From Methylobacterium sp. DB0501 (GTDB lineage Bacteria; Pseudomonadota; Alphaproteobacteria; Rhizobiales; Beijerinckiaceae): a stretch of 64,000 nt of DNA. The notes under the pieces are model-generated. The model saw nothing but the letters and a program-made list of their open reading frames with translations, searched no databases and had not been told where the DNA came from. This document shows, one piece after another, positions 34,023 to 42,350 of this stretch. Positions within the stretch are counted from its first letter, which is position 1; each line of letters begins with the position of its first letter. The stretch covers positions 1 through 64,000 of the forward strand of contig NZ_JAAKGV010000025.1 in the NCBI RefSeq assembly GCF_011043735.1, given 5' to 3'. A program made the translations under genes and the position numbers.

Positions 34023-34894
34023 GCTTTCTCCGCGATGCGTTCGCCGAAGATGCCCTGCGGGCGGAAGGCCAGGAAGGCGACGAGGACGATGAAGGCGAAG
34101 GCGTCCTTGTAGGGCACCGAGATGTAGGCGGCGCCGAAGGTCTCGATGATGCCGAGCGCCAGGCCGCCGATGATCGCGCCGGTCACGTCGCCGAAGCCGC
34201 CGATGATGGTGGCGGCGAAGGCCTTGAGCGCGATCGTGGCGCCCATCTGGATCGACACGAACAGGACCGGCGCGACCAGGATGCCGGCGATGCCCCCCAG
34301 CACGGCGCTGTAGACGAAGGTCAGCATGATCATCCCGGCGACGGGAATGCCGAGGAGCGCCGCCATCTCCTTGTCCTGGGAGGTGGCCTGGAGCTTCTTG
34401 CCGAGCAGGGTGTGCTCGAAGAACCAGTACTGGAACGCCACCAGCACCGCGGTGACGGCGATGATCAGCAGGTACTGGGTGTCGAGGTAGACCGGCCCGA
34501 TCAGGAACCCTTGCGTCTCGAAGACCGGCGGCAGCACCTGCGGCTGCGGCCCGTAGAGGGCGAGCGTGGTGTTGGCCAGGAAGATCGAGGCGCCGATGGT
34601 CGAGATGATCACCGGCAGGTAGGTGCGGTGGCGCAAGGGATAATAGACGCCGAGATTGAACAGCGCGCCCAAAGCCGCCATGCCGCCGATGGCGAGCAGG
34701 AAGGACAGCCAGTACGGCCATTGCAGGTCGACGGCGAAGACCACCATCAGGAAGGCGGCGACCATCGAGAACTCGCCTTGCGCGAAGTTCACCACGTTGG
34801 TGGCGCGGAAGATCAGCACGAAGCCGAGCGCCACGAGCGCGTAGACGGCGCCGATGCCGATTCCCGTGAACAGAAGCTGGAGGATGAGGTCCAT
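34019..34894 (-). CDS. livH: Branched-chain amino acid ABC transporter permease LivH
   Basis: 291 aa, about eight transmembrane segments. GIGAVYALVALGFVLIFRAT near the N-terminus, VVNFAQGEFSMVAAF and FVYSAVLGGIAGILVAPVLF are classic LivH landmarks. It lies downstream of the binding protein in the same operon, separated by 107 bp that hold a hairpin. Confidence 0.93.
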   Translation of the reverse strand: MDLILQLLFTGIGIGAVYALVALGFVLIFRATNVVNFAQGEFSMVAAFLMVVFAVDLQWPYWLSFLLAIGGMAALGALFNLGVYYPLRHRTYLPVIISTIGASIFLANTTLALYGPQPQVLPPVFETQGFLIGPVYLDTQYLLIIAVTAVLVAFQYWFFEHTLLGKKLQATSQDKEMAALLGIPVAGMIMLTFVYSAVLGGIAGILVAPVLFVSIQMGATIALKAFAATIIGGFGDVTGAIIGGLALGIIETFGAAYISVPYKDAFAFIVLVAFLAFRPQGIFGERIAEKA

Positions 34895-34962
34895 GCGGGC
34901 CCGCCCCGATCGGATGAAAAGGGTCGTGCCGCCGCGACATGCACGGCGGCCGAGACGGCGTC

Positions 34963-34982
34963 GGGACGGCTCGGGCCGTCCC
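34963..34982 (-). terminator. Intercistronic hairpin between binding protein and livH
   Basis: On the minus strand GGGACGGC pairs with GCCGTCCC around a 4-nt loop, 20-40 bp after the binding-protein stop. Such a hairpin could partially stop transcription or protect the upstream mRNA so that the receptor is made in excess over the permeases. Confidence 0.45.
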
Positions 34983-35001
34983 GGTCGGGTCTTTCCGAAG
35001 G

Positions 35002-36168
35002 TCAGCCCTTGTAGAAGTCGATGCGCTTGTCGAAGACGATGTTGCCCTTGTCGTTGCGCACCACGTTGTAGCCGTGCAGGCCGTCGCCGTTCTGGTCGAA
35101 GTTGTAGGTGCCCTCGGCGCCCTCGTGGCCGCGGATGGCGAGCAGGGCCTCGCGGATCGCCTTCGGGTCGGTCTTGCCGGCGGCATTGATCGCCTTCGCC
35201 AGCACCGTCACGGCATCGAAGGTCCAGGAGGACTGGTTGTCGGGAGCGAGCTTCATCACCGCCCGGTAGGCCTTGCCGAAGTTGCGCGCCGCGTCGCTCG
35301 ATTCCTCAGCGTAATCCGCCACGCCGTAGGTGTTGTAGAGCGAGGGGCCGGCGAGCTTGAGCGCCGTGACGTTGACGATCGAGGCCGAGCCGACCCACGG
35401 CGCCTGCACGCCGAGCTGGCGCAGCTGGCGGGCGAAGATGCCGAGGTCGTTCTCGAAGGTGAAGTAGGAGCCGATCACGTCGGCGCCGGACTGGCGGATC
35501 GCCAGCACCACCGGCGTGAAATCCTGGCTCTGGTTGGTGTAGCCCTGGTCGAGCGCCACCGTGGCGCCGGCCTTGCCCAACGCGTCCGTCAGCGCCTTGG
35601 CGCCGCTGGTGCCGAAGGCGTCGGTCGAGTGGATGATCGCCCACTTCTTCTTGGCCAGCGTGCTCACGCCGTACTCGGCGATGACGCGGGCCGAGAAGCT
35701 GTCGTTCGGGCGGAAGCGGAACAGCCAGGGGTTCCCGAGCTGGGTCAGCACCGGATCGGTGCCGCCGAAGGCCACGGGCTTTCCGGTCTTCAGGATGTCC
35801 GGTGCCATGGCGTGGTTCTGGGTCGAGCGGATCGAGCCGAGGAACGCCACGAGGTCGGGCTGCGACGCGAGCTTCGAGAAGGCCAGAACGGCGCCCGGAT
35901 TGGTGGTCTGGTCGTCCTCGGTGACGATCTCCATCGGCTTGCCCAGCACGCCGCCGGCCTTGTTGACGGCCTCCAGCGCGATCTTGGCGCCGTTGAGGGC
36001 GAAGCGGCCGGCATCGGCGCCGGGCCCCGTCACCGGCAGAACCATGCCGATGCGCATCGTGCCGCCCTGGGCGCTCGCGGGGCGGATGATCGACGGCGCG
36101 ACGACGCCGGCAGCCGCGACCGTGGCCGCACTCTTCAGGAAAACGCGGCGCGTCGTCCTCATCGTCAT
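35002..36168 (-). CDS. Liv-type ABC transporter substrate-binding protein
   Basis: 388 aa. The N-terminus TTRRVFLKSAATVAAAGVVA carries a twin-arginine motif (RRVFLK), so export is probably by Tat. The mature part is a Peripla_BP_6 domain (MRIGMVLPVTGPGADAGRFA, then VNKAGGVLGKPMEIVTEDDQ). It is the first gene of the livJ-H-MG-F operon and its receptor. The 228 bp upstream (36169-36396) separate it from a divergent dehydrogenase gene. Confidence 0.9.
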   Translation of the reverse strand: MTMRTTRRVFLKSAATVAAAGVVAPSIIRPASAQGGTMRIGMVLPVTGPGADAGRFALNGAKIALEAVNKAGGVLGKPMEIVTEDDQTTNPGAVLAFSKLASQPDLVAFLGSIRSTQNHAMAPDILKTGKPVAFGGTDPVLTQLGNPWLFRFRPNDSFSARVIAEYGVSTLAKKKWAIIHSTDAFGTSGAKALTDALGKAGATVALDQGYTNQSQDFTPVVLAIRQSGADVIGSYFTFENDLGIFARQLRQLGVQAPWVGSASIVNVTALKLAGPSLYNTYGVADYAEESSDAARNFGKAYRAVMKLAPDNQSSWTFDAVTVLAKAINAAGKTDPKAIREALLAIRGHEGAEGTYNFDQNGDGLHGYNVVRNDKGNIVFDKRIDFYKG

Positions 36169-36396
36169 GTTCCTCCCAGGGGAAATGACCGGTGCTTCGA
36201 GGCCCGGCCTTGGGCAGGATGAGACACCGGCAGCGCTGCCATGTCCATCCCCCCGTCCATTCCCCGAGGATTAAAAATGCCCAGGCAGATCTGCACCGGA
36301 CGGCCTCGACCGCGGGCGTCGGCGCGGCCATTCTCCGCCGCGCCAGAATGCGGCCGCACGACCGGCGGCCCGAACCAAGAAGCCGGGAGGATTTTC

Positions 36397-37467
36397 ATGC
36401 AGATCTCAGCCAGCGGCCTGACCGCCTACGTGCGGGACATCTTCTCGCGCGCGGGCTGCTCGGAGGCCGAGGCCGAGCGGATCGGCCGCTACCTCGTCGC
36501 CGCCAACCTGACCGGGCACGACAGCCACGGCGTCATCCGTGTGCCGCGCTACGTCGCCTGGCTGCAGGAGGGCGAGGTCGAGGCCGACAAGACCCCGGAG
36601 ATCGTGACCGACGGCCCGGCCTTCGCACTGGTCGACGCCCATTACGGCTTCGGCCAGACCGCCGGCCCCTTCGCGACCGAACTCGGGATCCGCAAGGCCC
36701 GGGAGAACGGCGTCGCCATCGTGGCCCTGCGGCATGCCGGCCATCTCGGCCGTATCGGCGAGTGGGCCGAGCAGGCGGCGGCGGCCGGCCTCGTCTCGGT
36801 GCATTTCGTCAACGTGGCGGGGAGCCTGCTCGTCGCGCCGTTCGGCTCGGTGGACCGGCGGTTCTCGACCGCGCCCTTCGCGGCCGGCTTCCCCGTCCAG
36901 GGTGCCGAGCCGGTGATCCTCGACTTCGCCACCTCGGCGGTGGCCGAGGGCAAGGTGCTGGTCGCCTCCCAAGGCGGCAAGACGCTGCCCGAGGGCGTGC
37001 TGATCGAGCCCGATGGGCGCCTGTCGAGCGATCCTTCGACGCTGTACGGCCCCCTCGACGGCCCGGAGCGCGACAACCTCAAGGGTGCAGGCGCCATCCG
37101 GGCCTTTGGCGAGCACAAGGGCTCGGGGCTGGCCCTGATGTGCGAGCTGCTCGCCGGCGCGCTCACCGGGTCCGGCACCGCCGGGCCGGGGTCGCGGCGG
37201 TTCTGCAACGGGATGCTGTCGCTCTACATGACGCCGGAGGCCTTCGGCTCCGAGGATGCGATGGTGCGCGAGACCCGCGCCTATCTCGACTTCTTCAAGG
37301 GCGCGCGGCCGGTGCCGGGCGGCGAGGTGCTGCTCCCGGGCGAGCCAGAGCGGCGGACCCGGGCCCAGCGCCTGGCGGAGGGCGTGCCGCTGCCCGATCC
37401 GGTCTGGGAGACCCTGCTGGCGGCGGGACGGCCGTTCGGCTTGGATGGGGAGGCGTATCGGGCGTAA
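36397..37467 (+). CDS. Malate/L-lactate dehydrogenase family (LDH2/ureidoglycolate type)
   Basis: 356 aa from ATG 36397, with GGGAGGA about 6 nt upstream; an upstream extension to 36241 is unlikely. The family motif GHDSHGVIRVPRYVAWL (about residues 47-63) contains the catalytic His. LRHAGHLGRIGEWAEQAA and EHKGSGLALMCELLAG are also typical of this NAD(P)-dependent 2-hydroxyacid dehydrogenase family. It is divergent from the Liv receptor. Likely oxidises or reduces a 2-hydroxyacid generated by the surrounding catabolic genes. Confidence 0.88.
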   Translation: MQISASGLTAYVRDIFSRAGCSEAEAERIGRYLVAANLTGHDSHGVIRVPRYVAWLQEGEVEADKTPEIVTDGPAFALVDAHYGFGQTAGPFATELGIRKARENGVAIVALRHAGHLGRIGEWAEQAAAAGLVSVHFVNVAGSLLVAPFGSVDRRFSTAPFAAGFPVQGAEPVILDFATSAVAEGKVLVASQGGKTLPEGVLIEPDGRLSSDPSTLYGPLDGPERDNLKGAGAIRAFGEHKGSGLALMCELLAGALTGSGTAGPGSRRFCNGMLSLYMTPEAFGSEDAMVRETRAYLDFFKGARPVPGGEVLLPGEPERRTRAQRLAEGVPLPDPVWETLLAAGRPFGLDGEAYRA

Positions 37468-37487
37468 TTGAACGGATCGGACGGCCC

Positions 37488-37902
37488 TCACTCGGCCGTC
37501 CGATCCTCGATCGCGAGGCCGGGCACGCGGCTGACCCCTCCGACGTTCCCGGTCACGAGCGTGAGGTTGGCCGCGAGGACGTTCGCGGCGATCCAGACAT
37601 CATCGTTGCCGATCAGCTGACGTTGTCGTCCGAGCGCGGCCCGGAGTTCACCGTAGCGGCGGCCGGTTTCCTCGGGCTCGGCGATCGCGATCGGAACGAC
37701 GGCGACCAGTCGGGACGAGGACTGCGAATGCATTGTCTCGATCCGCGCTCTTCTCCGCGCCAAAGCACAGCTCTCCGTACGTCACCGGCGACATGACGGC
37801 TTGGCCGATGCGGAGCGCATTCAATCGAGCGACGACCGAGCGCGGCCGCCTGCGCCGGAGCGCGATGATGGCGTCGGTATCGATCAGGTAGCGAGGCGTC
37901 AC
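37488..37902 (-). pseudogene. vapC: VapC-like PIN-domain toxin, frameshifted
   Basis: Starts at GTG 37902 overlapping the antitoxin stop (GTGA). The first part reads VTPRYLIDTDAIIALRRRRP with the PIN Asp, then YGELCFGAEKSADRDNAFAVL. The rest (RLVAVVPIAIAEPEETGRRY, later LIGNDDVWIAANVLAANLTL with the second acidic cluster) is one base out of frame. The span is 415 nt, 138 codons plus one, so a single extra base near 37730 accounts for the break. Without the shift it would be a normal ~137-residue type II toxin ribonuclease. Confidence 0.85.
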
Positions 37903-38126
37903 AGGCCCTCGCGCTCCTGCGGCCGGCCATCCTGCAGATCGGCCGGCATATCGGCGGGCATGCTGCCGATGATGTCGAGGAGCACGGAGAGATTGGCCGA
38001 ACGCTTGCGCAGGACGACTTCGTCGCCACGGCAAAAAATCTCGACCTCGCCGCCGTCGAAGCGGAATTCCTGCGGCAGCCCGACGGTTTGGCTCCCGCCG
38101 GACATGAAGAGCTTCGCGACGGTCAT
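37899..38126 (-). CDS. vapB: VapB-like antitoxin (AbrB fold)
   Basis: 75 aa from ATG 38126. VAKLFMSGGSQTVGLPQEFR followed by DGGEVEIFCRGDEVVLRK is the AbrB/MazE-like DNA-binding domain of VapB; the C-terminal half would bind the toxin. An upstream ATG (38147) would add seven residues. It should repress its own promoter. Intact, while its toxin partner is frameshifted. Confidence 0.88.
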   Translation of the reverse strand: MTVAKLFMSGGSQTVGLPQEFRFDGGEVEIFCRGDEVVLRKRSANLSVLLDIIGSMPADMPADLQDGRPQEREGL

Positions 38127-38265
38127 GATGAGTCCGTATGTACACATACATCAATGGCCCGATCGCCCCAGCGGCGGTCGGCCCGTAGAAAACCACGAGA
38201 CACAGGCCCCCACTCCCGTACAATCCCCCCGTCCGGCGCGAAGACCGGACGGGAGGAGACGAGTG

Positions 38266-39285
38266 ATGAACCGACGTGACGTCCTCGCGGGCGCCGCCGC
38301 CCTCACGGCGACCACGGTCGCGGCGCGGGCCGACCGGCTGCCCCTCGGCGACCTGCCGGGCACCCGCTATCCCGACCCGCGGGTCGAGGCGCTGGACAAG
38401 CGCTTCCGCTACAAGGTCGGCAACGCCGCCATCGAACGCATCGCCACCGGCTTCCGCTGGGCCGAAGGCCCGGTCTACTTCCGGGACGGCGGCTACCTGT
38501 TGTGGAGCGACATCCCGAACAACCGGATCATGCGCTGGCTCGAGAACGGCCATGTCAGCGTCTACCGGGCCAATTCCAATTACTCGAACGGCAACACCCG
38601 CGACCGCCAGGGCCGGCTCCTCACCTGCGAGCACGACACCCGCCGGGTCACCCGCACCGAGCCGGACGGCAAGATCACGGTGCTGATCGACAAGTTCGAC
38701 GGCAAGCCGCTCAACGCCCCCAACGACGTCGTGGTGGCCTCCGACAACGCGGTCTGGTTCACCGATCCGGGCTACGGCATCGACGGGTTCTACGAGGGCC
38801 ACAAGGACAAGGCCGAGCTGCCGACCCGGGTCTACCGCCTCGATCCGTCGAGCGGCCAGGCAAAGGTGGTGGCGGAAGGCATCGATCGGCCGAACGGGCT
38901 CGCTTTCTCGCCCGACGAGAAGATCCTCTACGTCGTCGATAGCGGCCTGACCCATGGCGGGCGCTCGAACATCCGCGCCTTCAACGTCGAGGGCGACCGC
39001 CTCACCGGCGACCGGGTCTTCGCGGAGGGCTTCGCGCCGGGCTTCACCGACGGGGTGCGCACCGACGTCGACGGCAACGTCTGGTGCTCGATGGGCTGGG
39101 CCGACCCGAAGGAGGACGGGGTACGCTGCTACACGCCGTCCGGCGACCTCATCGGCAAGATCCACCTGCCGGAGACCTGCGCCAACCTGTGCTTCGGCGG
39201 GCCGAAGAAGAACCGTCTGTTCATGGCGGCGAGCACGTCGATCTACGCGGTGTATGTGGAGACGCAGGGGGCGATGGTGCCGTAG
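38266..39285 (+). CDS. SMP-30/gluconolactonase family lactonase, exported
   Basis: 339 aa. GGAGGAGACGAG precedes the ATG. MNRRDVLAGAAALTATTVAA looks like a Tat signal. The six-bladed propeller shows the metal ligands of the family: Glu in FRWAEGPVY, Asn in NAPNDVVVASDNAVWFTD, and Asp in YVVDSGLTHGG. These enzymes open sugar lactones to sugar acids, here probably in the periplasm. A palindromic repeat follows the stop. In context it could feed sugar acids to the dehydratase and dehydrogenases of the region (inference). Confidence 0.87.
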   Translation: MNRRDVLAGAAALTATTVAARADRLPLGDLPGTRYPDPRVEALDKRFRYKVGNAAIERIATGFRWAEGPVYFRDGGYLLWSDIPNNRIMRWLENGHVSVYRANSNYSNGNTRDRQGRLLTCEHDTRRVTRTEPDGKITVLIDKFDGKPLNAPNDVVVASDNAVWFTDPGYGIDGFYEGHKDKAELPTRVYRLDPSSGQAKVVAEGIDRPNGLAFSPDEKILYVVDSGLTHGGRSNIRAFNVEGDRLTGDRVFAEGFAPGFTDGVRTDVDGNVWCSMGWADPKEDGVRCYTPSGDLIGKIHLPETCANLCFGGPKKNRLFMAASTSIYAVYVETQGAMVP

Positions 39286-39317
39286 CGTCGAGAGGGCTCA
39301 TCGGCCGCCGCGCCTGA

Positions 39318-39488
39318 ACCCTCCCCCTGTGCGGGGGAGGGTGGCGAGCGGAGCGAGCCGCGAGAGGGGAGCTACGCGTCCGGAGAGATCGCGGCCGTCC
39401 TGACGGGCGGCCTATCCGGCATCGTCGCGCTGCCCCTCTCCCGCCCGGCCTCCGCCGCCCGACCCTCCCCCCGCAGAGGGGGGAGGGT
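39318..39488. repeat. Palindromic repeat element, copy B
   Basis: About 171 bp bounded by ACCCTCCCCC and GGGAGGGT, with a central ATCGTCGCGCTGCCCCTCTC block shared with copy A and hairpins at both ends (CCCTCCCCC...GGGGGAGGG). It lies between the SMP-30 lactonase stop and the convergent beta-keto acid cleavage gene. Confidence 0.85.
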
Positions 39489-39528
39489 CGGGCGCGCGGC
39501 GCCCGACGGTCTAATCCCGATCGACCAG

Positions 39529-40458
39529 CTAGAAATTCACCCGATCCCCGCCCTTCAGCGCCAGGATCTCGCGCGCTTCGTCCGGGCTGGCGATCTCCAG
39601 CCCCAGCCCCTCGATGATCTGGCGGGCCTTCGCGACCTGCTGGGCGTTCGACTCAGCCATCTTGCCGGGGCCGATCCACAGCGAATCCTCCAGGCCGACC
39701 CGGACGTTGCCGCCGAGGGCGATCGCCTGGGCGGCGATGGGGAGCTGGTTGCGACCCGCACCCAGCACCGACCAGCGGTAATCGTCGCCGAACAGCCGGT
39801 CGGCGGTGCGCTTCATGTGCTGGACGTCCTCCGGATGCGGGCCGATGCCGCCGAGGATGCCGAACACGCTCTGGACGAAGAAGGGCGGCTTGATCACGCC
39901 GCGATCGGCGAAGTGCGCCAGCGTGTAGAGATGGCCGATATCGTAGCACTCGACCTCGAACCGGGTGCCGTTCTCGGCGCAGGTGGTCAGGATGTGCTCG
40001 ATGTCCGCAAAGGTGTTCCTGAAGATCCGGTCGCGCGATCCCGCGAGATAGGGCTCCTCCCAGTCGTGCTGGAAGGTCTTGAATCGCTCCAGCATCGGGT
40101 AGAGGCCGAAATTCATCGATCCCATGTTGAGCGAGGCGACTTCCGGCTTGAAATGCGCCGCGGGCCCGAGGCGCTCGTCGATGCCCATGGTCGGCGCACC
40201 GCCGGTGGTGAGGTTCACCACGCAGTTCGAGCGCTGCTTGATCACCTTGAGGAACGGCTCGAAGGCCTGGGGCGACTGGTCGGGCTTGCCGGTCTTCGGG
40301 TCGCGGGCATGCAGGTGGACGATCGCCGCCCCGGCCTCCGCCGCGCCGATCGCGGCCTCGGCGATCTCGTCCGGCGTCACCGGCAGGTGCGGCGACATCG
40401 ACGGGGTGTGGATCGCGCCGGTGACGGCGCAGGTGATGACGACTTTCCGCTTGGCCAT
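39529..40458 (-). CDS. BKACE family beta-keto acid cleavage enzyme (Kce-like, DUF849)
   Basis: 309 aa, the family's usual length. VVITCAVTGAIHTPSMSPHL, then AAIVHLHARDPKTGKPDQSP with the metal-binding His pair, SLNMGSMNFGLYP and FVQSVFGILGGIGPHPEDV are all signature segments. BKACE enzymes condense a beta-keto acid with acetyl-CoA to give acetoacetate and a new CoA ester, or the reverse split. It lies 20 bp after a lambda-crystallin-type 3-hydroxyacid dehydrogenase in one operon, which would supply the beta-keto acid. Substrate not known. Confidence 0.92.
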   Translation of the reverse strand: MAKRKVVITCAVTGAIHTPSMSPHLPVTPDEIAEAAIGAAEAGAAIVHLHARDPKTGKPDQSPQAFEPFLKVIKQRSNCVVNLTTGGAPTMGIDERLGPAAHFKPEVASLNMGSMNFGLYPMLERFKTFQHDWEEPYLAGSRDRIFRNTFADIEHILTTCAENGTRFEVECYDIGHLYTLAHFADRGVIKPPFFVQSVFGILGGIGPHPEDVQHMKRTADRLFGDDYRWSVLGAGRNQLPIAAQAIALGGNVRVGLEDSLWIGPGKMAESNAQQVAKARQIIEGLGLEIASPDEAREILALKGGDRVNF

Positions 40459-40478
40459 GGGTGTGTCCTCCCGAGTTT

Positions 40479-41405
40479 CTAGGATTGGGCGCGCTTGTGC
40501 GCCATCAGCGCGGCGAGGCGCGCGTCGCGGCGGCGGCTGCGCTCCGCCGGCGGGGCGGGGTCGGGGCCGCCGCCCCAGGCGGCGACGATGCGGGCGGCGC
40601 TCTCCGGCGACCAGACCGAGGCCGGGGCCGGATCGGCGGCGAGGCGGCCGTAGAAGCCGCCGTAGCGGGCGGCGTAGTCGGCGACACCGCCCGGCGCGTT
40701 GAGGTCGATGGTGGCGAAGGGCCCCAGGAACGACCAGCGCAACCCCAGGCCCTCGGCCACGGTCCGGTCGAGGTCGGCGGGGCTGACCACGCCCTCGGCG
40801 ACGAGGCGGAACGCCTCCGACAGGAGCGCGCCCTGCAGGCGGTTGAGCACGAAGCCCTCGACCTCGCGGTTCACCGTCACCGGCGCCTGGCCGGCGGCCT
40901 CGTAGAGGGCGCGGGCGCGCTCCACCACCGCCGGATCGGTCCAGGGCGCGCCGCAGAGCTCCACCACCGGCACCAGGTGCGGCGGGTTCACCGGATGGCC
41001 GACGAGGCAGCGGGCGCGGCCCGCGAGGTTTTCCGTGAACAGCGAGGCGACGATGGCCGAGGTCGAGGAGGCGAGGATCGTCTCCGGCCCGCTCACGGCG
41101 TCGAGTTCGGAAAACAGCGCGCGCTTCGCCTCCACGGTCTCGGGGCCGTTCTCCTGCACGAGGTCGGCCCCGGCCACCGCCTCCGCCAGGGTGGCGCAGG
41201 TGCGGATCCGTGCGAGCGCCGCCGGCGCATCCGCCACGAGGCCGTGGCCCTCGAGCTGGCGCAGCGCCTCGGCGATGTGGCCCGGCGCGGCGGCCAGGGC
41301 CCCGGGATGGAGATCGGTGAGGCGGACGGAGAAGCCGGCCCGGGCGAAGACCACGGCCCAGGACCGGCCGATCAGCCCGGCCCCGACAACCGCGACGGTC
41401 GGCAT
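40479..41405 (-). CDS. 3-hydroxyacid dehydrogenase, lambda-crystallin / L-gulonate 3-dehydrogenase-like
   Basis: 308 aa from ATG 41405. The NAD-binding loop VAVVGAGLIGRSWAVVFARA is followed by GHPVNPPHLVPVVELCGAPW and EGFVLNRLQGALLSEAFRLV, then EGVVSPADLDRTVAEGLGLR with FLGPFATIDLNAPGG. These match lambda-crystallin, which oxidises L-gulonate at C3, better than fatty-acid 3-hydroxyacyl-CoA dehydrogenases. It would make a 3-keto acid that the adjacent BKACE enzyme can cleave. First gene of this two-gene operon, divergent from a GntR regulator. Confidence 0.88.
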   Translation of the reverse strand: MPTVAVVGAGLIGRSWAVVFARAGFSVRLTDLHPGALAAAPGHIAEALRQLEGHGLVADAPAALARIRTCATLAEAVAGADLVQENGPETVEAKRALFSELDAVSGPETILASSTSAIVASLFTENLAGRARCLVGHPVNPPHLVPVVELCGAPWTDPAVVERARALYEAAGQAPVTVNREVEGFVLNRLQGALLSEAFRLVAEGVVSPADLDRTVAEGLGLRWSFLGPFATIDLNAPGGVADYAARYGGFYGRLAADPAPASVWSPESAARIVAAWGGGPDPAPPAERSRRRDARLAALMAHKRAQS

Positions 41406-41530
41406 CGTGGAAGAATCCTCCGGGCGCGTCACGGCGCGGCCGATCGCCGGTGCGGCGCGGAGGGGAAGCCTTGTCTCATGGTGCGTGTCCTGCCCGGTCT
41501 CGCGTCACGGTCGTTGGGGTTGCCGTGATC

Positions 41531-41540
41531 TGTGATCACA
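41531..41540. promoter_or_regulatory. Candidate GntR operator palindrome
   Basis: TGTGATCACA is a perfect 10-bp palindrome, preceded by another GTGATC half (41525-41530). It lies in the gap between the divergent dehydrogenase (41405) and GntR genes. Short perfect palindromes are the normal target of FCD-type GntR repressors. A GTG inside it (41532) opens the GntR reading frame but is unlikely to be the real start. Confidence 0.45.
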
Positions 41541-41630
41541 CTTAGGCTCGCACCAAACCGCGCGCCTGTCGAGATGCCGAAGAGGCATCAGCAGGCCCTG
41601 GCAAGCAGCGGGACATGTGGGGAGGCGGCG

Positions 41631-42320
41631 TTGGGGAGCATCGCCCGGATCGGCCGCGTGGCGCATGCCACCCTGGGCGCGCAGGCCTACGAGTCGTTGC
41701 GCGACCTCTTGATCGCCGGCGAGCTGGCGCCGGGGGAGCGGCTGTCGCTGCGCACCCTCGCCGAGCGGCTCGGCACCTCGGTGATGCCGGCGCGGGAGGC
41801 GGTGTCGCGCCTCGTCGCCGACGAGGCGCTGGAGGTGCTGCCGAACCGCGCCGTGCGCGTCCCCGTCCTCACCCTCGGCACCTTCCGCGAGCTGACCCGG
41901 GTGCGCATCGCCGTCGAGGGCTTCGCGGCGGCAGAGGCGGCGCGGGCCGTGGGGCCCGGCGATCTCGGGGCGATCCGCGCCCACGACGCGGCGTTCCGCA
42001 GTGAGGTCCTGGCGCCCGAACCCGACCTGGAGCAGGCGATGCGGGCGAATCGCGACCTGCATTTCGCGGTCTACCGGGCCGCCGGACTGCCCGCCCTCGT
42101 CGCCATCGTCGAGGGCTTGTGGCTGCGCATCGGCCCGGTGCTCAACCTCGACCTGCGCTCCTCGCGCCGGCGCCTCGCCGAGGGCGGCGCGCAGGTGCAC
42201 CACGCCCGCCTGGTGGCGGCGCTCGCCGCCGGCGACCCGGAGGGTGCCCGTGCGGCGCTCGCCGCCGACATCGCCGGCAGCGCGGACTTCATCGAGACCA
42301 CCGGGCGCCTCACGCCCTGA
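41631..42320 (+). CDS. GntR-family regulator, FCD domain
   Basis: 229 aa from TTG 41631, chosen because GGGGAGG lies 5 nt upstream and the product then has the usual FadR/FCD length; ATG 41574 and GTG 41532 are alternatives. Winged-helix domain: AYESLRDLLIAGELAPGERL and LRTLAERLGTSVMPAREAVS. The C-terminal FCD ligand-binding domain (about residues 80-220) has the conserved Asp/His pattern (NRDLHFAVYRAAG, VHHARLVAALAAGD). It is divergent from the BKACE operon and 30 bp upstream of an SDR, and likely represses both. Confidence 0.85.
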   Translation: MGSIARIGRVAHATLGAQAYESLRDLLIAGELAPGERLSLRTLAERLGTSVMPAREAVSRLVADEALEVLPNRAVRVPVLTLGTFRELTRVRIAVEGFAAAEAARAVGPGDLGAIRAHDAAFRSEVLAPEPDLEQAMRANRDLHFAVYRAAGLPALVAIVEGLWLRIGPVLNLDLRSSRRRLAEGGAQVHHARLVAALAAGDPEGARAALAADIAGSADFIETTGRLTP

Positions 42321-42350
42321 ACGGGCGCCCCGGGAGAACGGAGAACCCAC

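Noticed and set aside
40479..41405. Carnitine dehydrogenase
   Set aside because: The HPVNPP, VSPADLD and GPFATIDLNA segments fit lambda-crystallin / L-gulonate dehydrogenase better; carnitine remains possible but less likely.
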